A DNA stretch of 64,000 bases from JAJXXT01 sp963764465 (GCA_963764465.1 CAVXSO010000007.1:248001-312000); one strand, 5' to 3'; numbered from the stretch's first letter, positions 17,732-27,198 are shown. Program-made: numbers and translations. The notes: generated by a model from the sequence alone, not told the origin.

Positions 17732-19372
17732 CTACGGAAGGTTGGGCCGCCAGGCCTCGTCCGCGCCGCGCACGCGCCGCCCCACGAGCATGTCCCAGGG
17801 GCTTGGCATTTCGCCGACGCGGACCTGGATGAGGCCCGGTTTGCGCGCGGCCAGTGCCTCCCGCAGCGCCGCCTCGAGCCCTTCCGGGTCCGAGACTTTC
17901 CAGGCGCGCACGCCGAAGCTTTCGGCGAACCGGCGGAAATCGGGGTTGCTAAGGTCGCTTGCGATCAACCGGTTGCCAAACTGTTCCTGCTGGATGCGGC
18001 GGACATTGCCGAAGGCGCCATCATCGAACACCACGACGACGACGGGGAGGTTGTGGGCGACGGCAGTTGCGAGCTCGCCGGCCTGGTACATGAAGCCGCC
18101 ATCGCCGGCGAGGCAGACCACGGCACGGTCCCGGCAAGCTTCCTGGGCGCCGAGCGCGATGCCGTAGCCCCAGCCGAGATTGTCCTGATAGCCGGGCGCG
18201 ATGTAGCGGCGGGGGGCAGCGACATCGAAGGCGACGCGCGCGACGAAGGCCAGCTGCGTCACGTCCTCGACCAGGATGCCGTCCTGCGGCAGGGCGGCGC
18301 GGATGGCGCGCAGGAAGCCCATCTGCGGCTCCTGCCGCGCCAGGCGCTCCGTGAGCCAGGCCTTCTCGCGCGCGATGGCCGGGTCCGGCTCGCGGCGCGC
18401 CGGGATGACGGCGGTGAGCGCGGCCAGCGCCTCCGCGGCGTCGGCGACAATCGCTACGTCCGGATGGCGGTAGCGCGTGGTTTCCTCGGCATCGATGTCG
18501 ATGCGGATCAGCTTGAGCTTGCCGTCGGTGCCCCAGACCGAGAGCGGCTGGAGCATGCGGGTGCCGACCCCGATCGCGAGGTCTGCCTCCGCCCAGAGCC
18601 GGTTGCCGACGGGCAGCGAGGCGGCGAGCGGATGCGTGGTGGGAATCACGCCGCGGCCACGCCGGTACGTCACCACGGGGGCGCCAATCTTCTCGGCGAA
18701 AGCAAGAAGCTCCGCGCCGGCCTCGTGCGCGCCACTGCCAGCGACGATGATGGGGCGCCTGGCCTCCGCGATCAGCGCCGCGGCGCGCGCGACGGAATCG
18801 GCGTCGAGCGGCGGGCGGGCGGGCGGGATGGGTGGCACTGGCACCACCTCCCCCGCGCGGCCCCAGATGTCGATCGCGCATTCCAGCGCCACCGGGCGCT
18901 GGCGGCCGGAGCTCGCCTCGTGCAGGGCGCGCGCGACCAGGCCTGGCGCCGTGGCCGGGCCCTCGATGCGCGCGGCATATTTCGTCATGTGGCCGAGGAG
19001 GCCGAGCTGATCGCGCAGCTCGTGCAGGTGACCGAGGCCGCGGTCGATGGCGAAGGACGGGATCTGGCCCACCAGCGCCAACACCGGGGCGCCGGCGCCA
19101 TGGGCGCTCAGCAATGCGGCGGAGGCGTTCAGCAGACCGGGGCCGGGCACCACGCTGAAGGCCTGCGGCTTGCCGGTCGCGAGGGCCGCGCCAAGCGCCA
19201 TGTAGGCCGCGGTCTGCTCGTGGCGGGTGTGGACGACGCGCATGCGCCCGTCGCTGCGGGCGATGGCGTCGAACAGATGGTCGTTGTGCACGCCGGGCAG
19301 CGCGTAGAGTGTCGCGATGCCGTGGGCGAGCAGCGCCTCGACCACCGCCTCGCCGGTGGTGCGGCGCGGCAT
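17732..19372 (-). CDS. ThDP-dependent enzyme, acetolactate-synthase/benzoylformate-decarboxylase superfamily
   Basis: 546 aa with the three-domain ThDP layout: N-terminal PYR domain with the activating Glu in VVHTRHEQTAAYMALG, middle domain (APVVTYRRGRGVIPTTHP), and C-terminal PP domain with GDGGFMYQAGELATAV and DDGAFGN, the ThDP/Mg site. Family members decarboxylate 2-oxo acids or join them. Acetolactate synthase proper is unlikely because no small subunit is present. It sits 16 nt after the uronate-dehydrogenase-like gene and before the TRAP genes, so a role in sugar-acid breakdown is inferred. The start ATG 19372 follows GGGGGA. Confidence 0.8.
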   Translation of the reverse strand: MPRRTTGEAVVEALLAHGIATLYALPGVHNDHLFDAIARSDGRMRVVHTRHEQTAAYMALGAALATGKPQAFSVVPGPGLLNASAALLSAHGAGAPVLALVGQIPSFAIDRGLGHLHELRDQLGLLGHMTKYAARIEGPATAPGLVARALHEASSGRQRPVALECAIDIWGRAGEVVPVPPIPPARPPLDADSVARAAALIAEARRPIIVAGSGAHEAGAELLAFAEKIGAPVVTYRRGRGVIPTTHPLAASLPVGNRLWAEADLAIGVGTRMLQPLSVWGTDGKLKLIRIDIDAEETTRYRHPDVAIVADAAEALAALTAVIPARREPDPAIAREKAWLTERLARQEPQMGFLRAIRAALPQDGILVEDVTQLAFVARVAFDVAAPRRYIAPGYQDNLGWGYGIALGAQEACRDRAVVCLAGDGGFMYQAGELATAVAHNLPVVVVVFDDGAFGNVRRIQQEQFGNRLIASDLSNPDFRRFAESFGVRAWKVSDPEGLEAALREALAARKPGLIQVRVGEMPSPWDMLVGRRVRGADEAWRPNLP

Positions 19373-19388
19373 CAGACTATGTCCCCCA

Positions 19389-20213
19389 TCAGAAGATCTC
19401 CGGGGGCGCCGCCTCGCCGCGTGTGTATTCGATCGAGCAGTATCCGCCGCCCTGGTAGCGCTCCTCCACCGGATCGTCGCTGACGATTCCGCCGACCTGG
19501 CCGGCGAAGGTGTCCGCGCTCGCGCGCGGCAGCCAGCCGAGCGCCGCGCGGGCGTCGCTGCGCCAGAACGTGCGGGTGTTGGCGGACGCGCCCCAGATGA
19601 CGCAGCTGCCGGTCCTTTCGGCGAGCGTGGCGCGCACACAGAGCTCGACGAGGTCGCTGTAGGCGAGCCAGGTCGCGAGCATGCGGGCGTTGGTGGGCTC
19701 CGGGAAGGAGGAGCCGATGCGCACGTTGACGTTCTCCACCCCGTGCTTGAACCAATACATGCGGCCCATCATCTCGCCATAGGCCTTGGAAAGTCCGTAG
19801 TAGGAGTTGGGCAGGAGCTGGCAATCGGCGTCGAGCTTCGTGGCTCGCTCGTGGAAGCCGATGGCATGGTTGGAGGAGGCGAACAGCACGCGCGCCTTCT
19901 CCCGCCGCGCGGCCTCGTAGATGTGATAGAGGCCGCGGATGTTGGGGCCGATCACCGTCTCGAACGGGTGCTCGGTGGAGATGCCGCCGAAGTGCAGGAT
20001 GGTGCCGCAGCCCTCGGCGAGGCGCAGGATGGCGACGCCGTCCTCGAGATCGGCGCGAACGAAGCGCGCTGACGCCGGCACCTTGTCGGGGAAGGGCGCG
20101 ATATCCGTCAGCACCAGGTTCCAGCCGCGCTCCCCGAGCGCCGCGGTGACCTTGCGGCCGAGCGCGCCCGAGGCGCCGGTGACGAGGACAGGGCGGGCGG
20201 GCTTCTCGGACAT
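19389..20213 (-). CDS. NAD-dependent extended SDR, uronate-dehydrogenase-like
   Basis: 274 aa. Rossmann motif TGASGALGRKV at the N-terminus; catalytic region with FASSNHAIGFHER and YYGLSKAYGE (Y-x3-K). HFGGISTEHPFE, IRGLYHIYEAARR, RIGSSFPEPTNARMLATWL and VIWGASAN run parallel to Agrobacterium/Pseudomonas uronate dehydrogenases, which oxidise hexuronates to aldarolactones. Substrate is inferred from these blocks. GAGGAG precedes ATG 20213. It is the first gene of a leftward group with the ThDP enzyme and the TRAP permeases, and is divergent from the amidase gene. Confidence 0.78.
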   Translation of the reverse strand: MSEKPARPVLVTGASGALGRKVTAALGERGWNLVLTDIAPFPDKVPASARFVRADLEDGVAILRLAEGCGTILHFGGISTEHPFETVIGPNIRGLYHIYEAARREKARVLFASSNHAIGFHERATKLDADCQLLPNSYYGLSKAYGEMMGRMYWFKHGVENVNVRIGSSFPEPTNARMLATWLAYSDLVELCVRATLAERTGSCVIWGASANTRTFWRSDARAALGWLPRASADTFAGQVGGIVSDDPVEERYQGGGYCSIEYTRGEAAPPEIF

Positions 20214-20325
20214 CGCGAACTCCTCGGTGGTTGGCGGTAATGGCGCATCGGCCGGCGCATGCGTCAACCCGGGCGCGGGATCGGGGGTTCTTGCAACGCG
20301 CGGCGCGCGCGGGCAGCGTTCCGGC

Positions 20326-21663
20326 ATGCAGACCATGGCGGCAGCGGCGGCCGATCTCGCCGCGGGGAACACGAGCGCGCGGCAACTCGTCGAGGCGGCG
20401 CTGGCGCGGATCGCGGAGCCCGGGGGCGAGGGCGCGCGCGCCTTCATCCACGTGCATGCGGACGCCGCGCGCACGATGGCGGACGCGATGGACGCGCTGC
20501 GCCGCGCCGGCCGCGTGCCGGGGCCGTATGCGGGCATTCCGGTGGGCATCAAGGACCTTTGCGACTTCGCGGGCGAACCGACGCCCGCCGGCTCCACGGT
20601 GCTGGCGGACGCGCAGCCGGCGGCGGCACACGCGCCAGTGCTGGCGCGGATGCTGGGCGCCGGGCTGATCCCGCTCGGGCGGACGAACATGACGGAGTTC
20701 GCCTTCTCCGGCCTCGGCATCAACCCGCATTACGGCACGCCGGCGAGCCCGTGGGACCGAGCCTCCCGCCGTATTCCGGGCGGCAGTTCCTCCGGCACCG
20801 CCGTCGCGGTGGCGGACGGGATGGTGTTCGCGGGGCTGGGCACGGACACAGGCGGATCGTGCCGGGTACCGGCGGCCTATTGCGGCATCGTCGGCTACAA
20901 GCCGACGGCGAGGCGCGTGCCGATCGACGGCATCCTGCCGCTGGCGCCCAGCCTCGATTCCGTGGGGCCGCTGGCGCGCAGCGTGGCCTGCTGCGCCGCG
21001 GTGGATGCGATCATGGCGGGCGAGGCGCCGCGGGCGTTGCGGGCGGCGGATGTGTCACGGCTGCATCTGGCGATCCCGACGACGCTGGTGATGGATGCGC
21101 TCGACGCGACGGTGGCGGCGGCGTTCGAGCGCGCCTGCGCGCGGCTTTCGGCCGCGGGGGCACGGATAACACGCATACCGTTCCCGGCGTTCGCCGCCGT
21201 TGCCGAGGCGAACCGGCTGGGGCTCGCGGGTGCGGAAGCCTATGCCTGGCATCGCGAGATCCTGGCGCGCGCCGGGGATCGTTACGATCCACGAATCAAG
21301 GCGCGGATCGTGCGCGGCGCGGACATCCGTGCCGCCGATTACCTCGACCTGATGGCGACGCGCCGCCGCCTGATCGTGGCGGCCGACGCGGCGAGCGCCG
21401 GCTACGACGCGCTGCTGCTGCCGACCTGCCCGATCGTGCCGCCGCCGATCGCCTTGCTGGACGACGAGGCGGAATACAACCGCGTCAACCTGCTCTCGCT
21501 GCGCAACACGACGCTGGGCAATTTCCTGGATCGCTGCGCGATCAGCCTGCCCTGCCACCGCGCCGGCGAGGCGCCCGTGGGGCTGATGCTGATGGGCGAG
21601 ACGATGGGGGATTCGAAGCTGTTCGCGATAGCGGCCGGCGTGGAGGCGGCGCTGGCCGGCTAG
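20326..21663 (+). CDS. Amidase-signature family hydrolase
   Basis: 445 aa. The Ser-cisSer-Lys triad is present: Lys in GIPVGIKDLCD, the glycine/serine loop RIPGGSSSGTAVA and the nucleophile region GTDTGGSCRVPAAYCG. The family hydrolyses amides, including allophanate, indoleacetamide, mandelamide and Glu-tRNA amide; with no gatB/gatC around, a catabolic amidase is likely. Start ATG 20326 (20335 is an alternative). The stop codon shares CTAG with the convergent ltnD stop. Confidence 0.88.
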   Translation: MQTMAAAAADLAAGNTSARQLVEAALARIAEPGGEGARAFIHVHADAARTMADAMDALRRAGRVPGPYAGIPVGIKDLCDFAGEPTPAGSTVLADAQPAAAHAPVLARMLGAGLIPLGRTNMTEFAFSGLGINPHYGTPASPWDRASRRIPGGSSSGTAVAVADGMVFAGLGTDTGGSCRVPAAYCGIVGYKPTARRVPIDGILPLAPSLDSVGPLARSVACCAAVDAIMAGEAPRALRAADVSRLHLAIPTTLVMDALDATVAAAFERACARLSAAGARITRIPFPAFAAVAEANRLGLAGAEAYAWHREILARAGDRYDPRIKARIVRGADIRAADYLDLMATRRRLIVAADAASAGYDALLLPTCPIVPPPIALLDDEAEYNRVNLLSLRNTTLGNFLDRCAISLPCHRAGEAPVGLMLMGETMGDSKLFAIAAGVEAALAG

Positions 21664-22556
21664 TCCTTCCTTTCCGGCAGCGAAATCTTCGCCAGCCGCT
21701 CCCAGACGCGGATGACGAAGGAGTCGTCGCGCCCGCCATCGCCGCCGGCGGCGGCGGCGAGGAAGAGCTGGTGCGCCGCTGAGGCGAGCGGCAGCGGGAA
21801 GGTCATCCCGCGCGCGGCATCGAGCACGATGCCGAGGTCCTTGACGAAGATGTTCACCGCCGAATGCGGCGTGTCGTCGCCGGCCAGCACATGCGGCACG
21901 CGGTTCTGCCACATCCAGGAACTGCCGGCGGAGGCGGAGATGACGTCGAACAACGTCTGCGGGTCGGCGCCGGCGCGGATGCCCAGCGCCATCGCCTCCG
22001 CCGCCGCCGCGATGTGGACGCCGGCGAGAAGCTGGTTGACCATTTTCACGGTGCTGCCCGGCCCGGCGCGGTCGCCGAGGCGCCAGACCTTGGTGGCAAT
22101 GGCAGCGAGCACCGGCTCCGCCCTGGCGAAGGCTTCCGGCGAGCCGGAGGCCATCACCGACATCCGTCCTTCTTCCGCCGCCTTGGAGCCGCCGGAGACC
22201 GGGGCGTCCAGCATCAGGAGACCGGCTTCGGCGAGGCGGCGCTCGAACTCGACGGCGCGGTCGGCGGCGACGGTGACACAGTGCAGCACCACGGTGCCGG
22301 GCGCGAGGCGGGGCACGCAGCCATGGGGGCCGAACAGCACGTCCTCCGCCTGGGCTGCGTTGACGACGAAGACGATGACCGCCTCGAGGCCCGAAGGCAG
22401 CGCATCCGGCGCGGCGACGGCGCTGCCGCCGGCCGCGGTGAAGGCAGCGCGCGCCTCCGCCCGCATCTCGCAGCCGGTGACGTCGTGGCCCGCGCGCAGC
22501 AGCGACCGCGCGGCACCCATGCCCATGGAGCCGAGGCCGATGACGGCGAGCTTCAT
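21660..22556 (-). CDS. ltnD: L-threonate dehydrogenase (3-hydroxyisobutyrate dehydrogenase family)
   Basis: 298 aa NAD-dependent beta-hydroxyacid dehydrogenase that oxidises L-threonate to 2-oxo-tetronate. N-terminal VIGLGSMGMGAARSLL dinucleotide motif, substrate loop DAPVSGGSKAAEEG, catalytic Lys in GPGSTVKMVNQLLAGVHIAAAAEAMAL, and TPHSAVNIFVKDLGIV plus FPLPLASAA, which I recognise from LtnD rather than from HIBADH or GarR. Partner genes otnC, otnI and ltnK are not nearby. It overlaps the pip stop by 4 nt at its start. Confidence 0.85.
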   Translation of the reverse strand: MKLAVIGLGSMGMGAARSLLRAGHDVTGCEMRAEARAAFTAAGGSAVAAPDALPSGLEAVIVFVVNAAQAEDVLFGPHGCVPRLAPGTVVLHCVTVAADRAVEFERRLAEAGLLMLDAPVSGGSKAAEEGRMSVMASGSPEAFARAEPVLAAIATKVWRLGDRAGPGSTVKMVNQLLAGVHIAAAAEAMALGIRAGADPQTLFDVISASAGSSWMWQNRVPHVLAGDDTPHSAVNIFVKDLGIVLDAARGMTFPLPLASAAHQLFLAAAAGGDGGRDDSFVIRVWERLAKISLPERKD

Positions 22557-23503
22557 CGCGCGGAGCGGAAGCGCTCGACGGCCGCGACGAGGGCGCGGCG
22601 GACGCCCGGCTCCAGCGCCGAGTGCCCGGCATCCGGCACCACGGTGAGGCGCGCGGAGGGCCAGGCGTCCGCGAGCTCAAAGGCGGTGCGGGGCGGGCAG
22701 ATCATGTCGTAGCGGCCCTGCACGATCTCGGCGGGGACATGCGCGATGCGATCCATGCCACCGAGCAGCCCGCCCGGCGGCAGGAACAGGTCGTTGGCGA
22801 AATAATATGCCTCGATGCGCGCGAGGCCGAGCGCCGTGCGGTCCTGCGCGAAGGAGGCGACGGTGTCCGGCGAGGGCAGCAGCGTGGAGCAGGAACCCTC
22901 GTAGACGGACCAGGCGCGCGCCGCGGGCATGTGCACGACGGGATCCGGGTCCGTGAGGCGGCGAAGGTAGCTGCCGAGCACGTCCGCGCGCTCCTCCCGC
23001 GGGAGGAATTCGACAAAGGCGGCGTGCGCGTCCGGGAAAACCGCGGCGAGGCCGTGAAGGAACCAGTCCACCTCCAGCTTGCGACCGAGGAACACGCCAC
23101 GCAGCACGCAGCCGAGCACACGATCCGGATGCGCCTGCGCGAAGGCGAGTGCCAGTGTCGAGCCCCACGAGCCGCCGAACAGCAGCACGCGCGGGATGGC
23201 GAGGTGGCGCAGCAACAGCTCGATATCGGCGACGAGGTGCGGCGTGGTGTTGGCGGCGAGCGAGCCGAGCGGGCGCGAGCGGCCGGCGCCACGCTGGTCG
23301 AAGATGACGACGCGCCAGAAGCCGGGATCGAAGAAGCGGCGATGCACGGCACCGGCGCCGGCGCCCGGGCCGCCATGCAGGAACAGCACCGGGATGCCGC
23401 GCGGGTTGCCGACCTGCTCCCAATACATCACATGATCGTTGCCGAGCGGCAGGAACCCGGTCTCGAACGGTCCGATATCGGGGAAGAGGTCGCCGCGCGG
23501 CAT
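22553..23503 (-). CDS. pip: Proline iminopeptidase
   Basis: 316 aa alpha/beta-hydrolase, peptidase family S33, which removes N-terminal proline from peptides. FLHGGPGAGAG forms the oxyanion loop, the nucleophile is in FGGSWGSTLALAFA, and FDQRGAGRSRP is strongly conserved; the C-terminal His is in DAGHSALEPG. Cytoplasmic, no signal peptide. The 3' end overlaps ltnD (TCAT, 4 nt). Start ATG 23503 sits 29 nt from a divergent DUF423 gene. Confidence 0.92.
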   Translation of the reverse strand: MPRGDLFPDIGPFETGFLPLGNDHVMYWEQVGNPRGIPVLFLHGGPGAGAGAVHRRFFDPGFWRVVIFDQRGAGRSRPLGSLAANTTPHLVADIELLLRHLAIPRVLLFGGSWGSTLALAFAQAHPDRVLGCVLRGVFLGRKLEVDWFLHGLAAVFPDAHAAFVEFLPREERADVLGSYLRRLTDPDPVVHMPAARAWSVYEGSCSTLLPSPDTVASFAQDRTALGLARIEAYYFANDLFLPPGGLLGGMDRIAHVPAEIVQGRYDMICPPRTAFELADAWPSARLTVVPDAGHSALEPGVRRALVAAVERFRSAR

Positions 23504-23532
23504 GGCGGGATTCTTATCGGAGCGGCGGCGCG

Positions 23533-23895
23533 ATGCAACGGCTTTGGATGGGGCTTGGCGCGGTCTCGGGGCTGGCATGCGTGGCGCTGTCGGCGCTCGC
23601 GGCGCATGCGCTGGCGGCCCCGGCGCGCACGCTGGTGCAGGAGGCGCTGACGATGCAGTTACCGCACGCGCTGGCGCTACTGGCCGTGGGGCTGTGGACG
23701 CCACGAGGCGGCAGGCTCGCGGACCTGGCGGGGGCGGGGTTCGCGCTGGGCACGGTGCTGTTTTGCGGCGAGCTCTATTTCCATGCGGCGACGGGCGTTT
23801 CGCTCGGCGTGGTGGCGCCGCTCGGCGGGACCTGCCTGATGGCCGGCTGGCTGCTGCTGGCGGTCTCGGCGTTGCGGGCGCCGCGCACGCGCTAG
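23533..23895 (+). CDS. DUF423 family small membrane protein
   Basis: 120 aa with four hydrophobic segments; YgdD/DUF423-type inner-membrane protein of unknown function. The typical start (WMGLGAVSGLACVALSALAAHAL) and the middle QLPHALALLAVGLW and GTVLFCGELYFHA match the family. It is monocistronic, divergent from pip. The 147 nt to the next gene stop (24043) show no clear feature beyond a possible short leftward coding remnant. Confidence 0.88.
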   Translation: MQRLWMGLGAVSGLACVALSALAAHALAAPARTLVQEALTMQLPHALALLAVGLWTPRGGRLADLAGAGFALGTVLFCGELYFHAATGVSLGVVAPLGGTCLMAGWLLLAVSALRAPRTR

Positions 23896-24042
23896 CGTTG
23901 CTCCACGGCTTGCCGGGCGAAAATGGGTCTCGCGAGCATGATCGGCCCGGGGAGCAGCCCGGCAAACAGGCGAAGCGCGCCGTGGCCGACGCGCGGCACG
24001 GCGAGCGCTTGCGCCGCCACCGTCTCGGGCGTCGGCGCGCGA

Positions 24043-25179
24043 TCAGGCGTTGGCGAGCACCGCGTCGCAGACGCGGTGCGCCTGGGCCTCCGTGAGATCC
24101 GGGTGAATCGGCAACGCCATGATGCGCGCGGCCAGGTCTTCCGAGACCGGCAGCGCGGCGCCGTCGTGGGAGGCGGCGTAGGCGGGCTGACGGTGCAGCG
24201 GCTTCGGGTAGTAGATGGCGCTTGGCACGCCGGCCGCCTTGAGCCCTGCCTGCATGCGGTCGCGCGCGGCGCCGTCCGGCAGCAGGATGGCATAGATCGC
24301 CCAGGCGCTGGTGCTGTCCGGCACGCGCGCGGGGATGGCGACGCGGTTGCCTAGGCGTGCGTCGTAGATCGCGGCGATGCGCTCGCGGGCGGCGAGGTCG
24401 GCCTCGAAAATGTCGAGCTTGGCGAGCAGCACCGCGGCCTGCAGCGTGTCGAGCCTGCCGTTCATGCCGGTGCGCAGCACCTCGTAGCGCGTGGTGCCTT
24501 CGCCGTGCGTGCGCAGGCTGCGGTAGAGTGCGGCGCGCTCCGCACTTTCGGTAAAGAGGGCACCGCCATCGCCGTAGGCGCCGAGCGGCTTGGAGGGGAA
24601 GAAGCTCGTTGCCGTGGCGTCCGCCACCTTGCCGAGGCGCTTGCCGTGGTGGCTGGCGCCGAAACTTTGCGCGCAGTCGTCGATCGTGAAGAGGTGCTCG
24701 CGCGACGCGATCGCGCTCAGCGCGGACCAGTCGGCGGGCTGGCCGAAGAGATCGACGCCGATCAGCGCGCGCGGCTTCAGCCTGCCTGCGCGCTTCACAT
24801 CGGCGATGCGCGCCTCGAGATGCGCGGGGTCGATCTGGAACGTGCTGGGGTCGACGTCGACGAAGACCGGCGTGGCACCGAGCAGCAACGGCACCTCCGC
24901 GGTCGCGGTGTAGGTGAAGGCCGGCAGGAACACGCCGTCGCCGCGCCCGATGCCCTCGGCCATCAGTGCGATCTGCAGCGCGTCGGTGCCCGAAGAGATG
25001 CTGACGCAATGCGCGGCACCGCAGAATGCAGCGAGGCGCGTTTCCAGCTCCGCGACCTCCGGACCCAGGATGAACTGGCAGTGATGCAGCACAGCCTCGA
25101 TGCGCTTACGCAACGGCTCCGCCATGCGCGCCTGCTGTCCCGCGAGGTCGAGGAAAGGAATGGGGGCGTGATCGTTCAT
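24043..25179 (-). CDS. DegT/DnrJ/EryC1 family PLP sugar aminotransferase
   Basis: 378 aa. Transfers an amino group to a nucleotide-linked keto-sugar. Residues PFLDLAGQ, SISSGTDALQIALMA, FLPAFTYTATAEV, the PLP aspartate in TIDDCAQSFGA and the internal aldimine lysine in SFFPSKPLGAYGDGGA are all present. The start overlaps the stop of the WbpM/FlaA1-type dehydratase by 4 nt, and such pairs make UDP-amino-deoxy sugars (bacillosamine-, pseudaminic- or FucNAc4N-type) for glycans. The exact product cannot be read. Confidence 0.9.
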   Translation of the reverse strand: MNDHAPIPFLDLAGQQARMAEPLRKRIEAVLHHCQFILGPEVAELETRLAAFCGAAHCVSISSGTDALQIALMAEGIGRGDGVFLPAFTYTATAEVPLLLGATPVFVDVDPSTFQIDPAHLEARIADVKRAGRLKPRALIGVDLFGQPADWSALSAIASREHLFTIDDCAQSFGASHHGKRLGKVADATATSFFPSKPLGAYGDGGALFTESAERAALYRSLRTHGEGTTRYEVLRTGMNGRLDTLQAAVLLAKLDIFEADLAARERIAAIYDARLGNRVAIPARVPDSTSAWAIYAILLPDGAARDRMQAGLKAAGVPSAIYYPKPLHRQPAYAASHDGAALPVSEDLAARIMALPIHPDLTEAQAHRVCDAVLANA

Positions 25180-27101
25180 CCGAGATTCCGGGTTGCGGCG
25201 CCGGGACTCTCCGACGTCTGGGTGTATTCAGGCACCATGCGCGCGAGCAGCGCGCGGGCAAGCTTGTCCTGGCCGCCATGGCAGGCGGCGGCGATCTCCT
25301 CGATCGAGCGGCCGACGAGAGCCGCATCCGCGGTGCGCGGCGTTGCCATCAGGAGGCCGGGGATACCGGTCGCGGCCGGCGGTTCCTGGCCATGGAAGAT
25401 TTCCTCGAAGAGTTTTTCGCCGGGACGCAGGCCGGTGAAGCGGATCGGCACGTCGATATCGGGCCTGAGGCCGGCGAGGCGGATCATCTGCCGCGCAAGG
25501 TCCAGGATCTTCACTGGGGGCCCCATGTCGAGCACGAAGATCCCGCCATTGGCACCGGTGTCGCCGGTGCTGCCGGCGACCGAGGCCTGCAGCACCAGCC
25601 CCACCGCCTCGCGCACCGTCATGAAGTAGCGCTGCATGTCCGGGTGCGTGACGGTGAGCGGCCCGCCGCGCGCGAGCTGGCGCTGGAACAGCGGCACGAC
25701 GGAGCCGGTGCTGCCGAGAACGTTGCCGAATCGTACCGTGATGAAGCGCGTGCCGGACCGTGCCGAGCGGGAGCGGATATCGAGCGCCTGGCAGTACATC
25801 TCCGCGAGCCGCTTGGAGGCGCCCATGACGCTCGTCGGGTTCACCGCCTTGTCGGTGGAGATCAGCACCATGGCATGGGTGCCCGTGGCACGCGCGGCGT
25901 CCGCCACGTTGCGGGTGCCGAGCGCGTTGGTGAGCAGCCCCTCCGCGGCGTTGGCCTCCACGATCGGCACGTGCTTCAGCGCCGCGGCGTGGAAGACGAG
26001 GTCGGGTCGCACGCGCTCCATCACCGCGCGGATGCGCGCCTCGTCGCGGACATCAGCGACGACCGCCTCGCGCGGCACCTCCGCGGCCTGCTCGGCGAGT
26101 TCCACGTCGATCTGCCACAGCGCGAACTCGGATGCATCCAGCAGCACCAGCACGCAGGGGCCGAGGCCGGCCACCTGGCGCGCGAGTTCCGAACCGATGG
26201 AGCCGCCGGCGCCGGTGACGAGGACGCGCCTTCCCTGCACGAGGCGGGCCATGCCCTCCCGGTCCAGCGGCACCTGGGCCCGGTTGAGCAGGTCCTCGAG
26301 CGCCACCGGCCGCAGTTCCAGCGTGGCACCCCGGCCCTCCTGGTGGGCGGCATCGAGGGCCGTGGGGCGGGGGGCGCGGGCGACGCGGGCGCCGGCCTCG
26401 TCCGCCGCCTCCATCAGCGCCGCAAGCCGGTCGCCGGCGAGGTCGGGCTCGGTGACGACGAGGCTGGCGGGAGCCTGACCTTCGGCGCGCAGCCTGGCCA
26501 GCACCTCGCGTGCCTCATCGAGCCCGCCCAGGATCGGGTGGCCGCCGATGCGCCGGCCGGTCTGGGCGCGGCCGAGCGAGAGCAGGCCAACGACGCGCAG
26601 CCGCGCCGCGCGGTCCGAGGCGAGGGCACGGATGAACAGGTCCGCCCCCTCCCCCGCGCCGACCAGCAGGACGGGCTGGGCGGCGGCGGCCGGGGCCGGG
26701 GTTTCGCGCGTCAGCCGGTAGAGCAGGCGCGGCGCGGAGAGCAGGGCGGCGAGGACGAGCGCATGGATCGCCGGGAAGGATGGGCTGGGCAGGGGGAGCC
26801 CGGCGGCGTGCAGCGCCACGGGAAACAGTGCCGCGGCCGCGATGGAGGCCGCGGCGACGCCGAGCAGATCGGACGCTCCGGCAAAGCGCCAGTATTGCAA
26901 GGAAAGGCGGAACGGCAGCCCGGCCGCGAGCAGCACCAAGGCACCCATGGCCAGCGTCCAGACCGGCCCGACCACGTCGCCGAGCGGGTTGGCGAGCCAA
27001 CGCGCGAGCGGCACGGCGGCGGCCGCGAGCAGCGCGTCCACCGCCACGTTGAGGGCAATTCGTCGGTGCGCAGTCCGTCCAGGGGCGCGAGCCTCGGCCA
27101 T
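25176..27101 (-). CDS. Membrane-bound UDP-GlcNAc 4,6-dehydratase (WbpM/CapD/FlaA1 type)
   Basis: 641 aa. Four N-terminal membrane helices (to about residue 115) and a CoA-binding-like Rossmann domain (VLLVGAGEGADLFIRAL) precede the catalytic SDR domain: VLVTGAGGSIGSELARQ, AAALKHVPIVEANAAEG, and the STDKAVNPTSVMGASKR active site (M-x3-K form). C-terminal FRPGEKLFEE-like block GLRPGEKLFEEIF. It makes the 4-keto-6-deoxy UDP-sugar for the coupled DegT aminotransferase. ATG 27101 chosen because the upstream frame lacks hydrophobic or conserved residues. Confidence 0.9.
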   Translation of the reverse strand: MAEARAPGRTAHRRIALNVAVDALLAAAAVPLARWLANPLGDVVGPVWTLAMGALVLLAAGLPFRLSLQYWRFAGASDLLGVAAASIAAAALFPVALHAAGLPLPSPSFPAIHALVLAALLSAPRLLYRLTRETPAPAAAAQPVLLVGAGEGADLFIRALASDRAARLRVVGLLSLGRAQTGRRIGGHPILGGLDEAREVLARLRAEGQAPASLVVTEPDLAGDRLAALMEAADEAGARVARAPRPTALDAAHQEGRGATLELRPVALEDLLNRAQVPLDREGMARLVQGRRVLVTGAGGSIGSELARQVAGLGPCVLVLLDASEFALWQIDVELAEQAAEVPREAVVADVRDEARIRAVMERVRPDLVFHAAALKHVPIVEANAAEGLLTNALGTRNVADAARATGTHAMVLISTDKAVNPTSVMGASKRLAEMYCQALDIRSRSARSGTRFITVRFGNVLGSTGSVVPLFQRQLARGGPLTVTHPDMQRYFMTVREAVGLVLQASVAGSTGDTGANGGIFVLDMGPPVKILDLARQMIRLAGLRPDIDVPIRFTGLRPGEKLFEEIFHGQEPPAATGIPGLLMATPRTADAALVGRSIEEIAAACHGGQDKLARALLARMVPEYTQTSESPGAATRNLG

Positions 27102-27198
27102 GGGCGGGCTTCTACCGCATCGCGCGGTGCCCAATGAAGGGGTACGGCGAAGCCCTGCCCAGCCGCGCGCGCGGGGCGGGGGTCCCAATCCCGGCGGT

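Noticed and set aside
17732..19372. Acetolactate synthase (ilvB)
   Set aside because: No regulatory subunit gene follows, and context is sugar-acid transport; kept as a general ThDP enzyme.
23896..24042. Possible leftward coding remnant downstream of the DegT gene (residues such as GHGALRLFAGLLPGP)
   Set aside because: It looks protein-like but has no start of its own outside the DegT gene and no recognised family; too weak to list as a gene or pseudogene.
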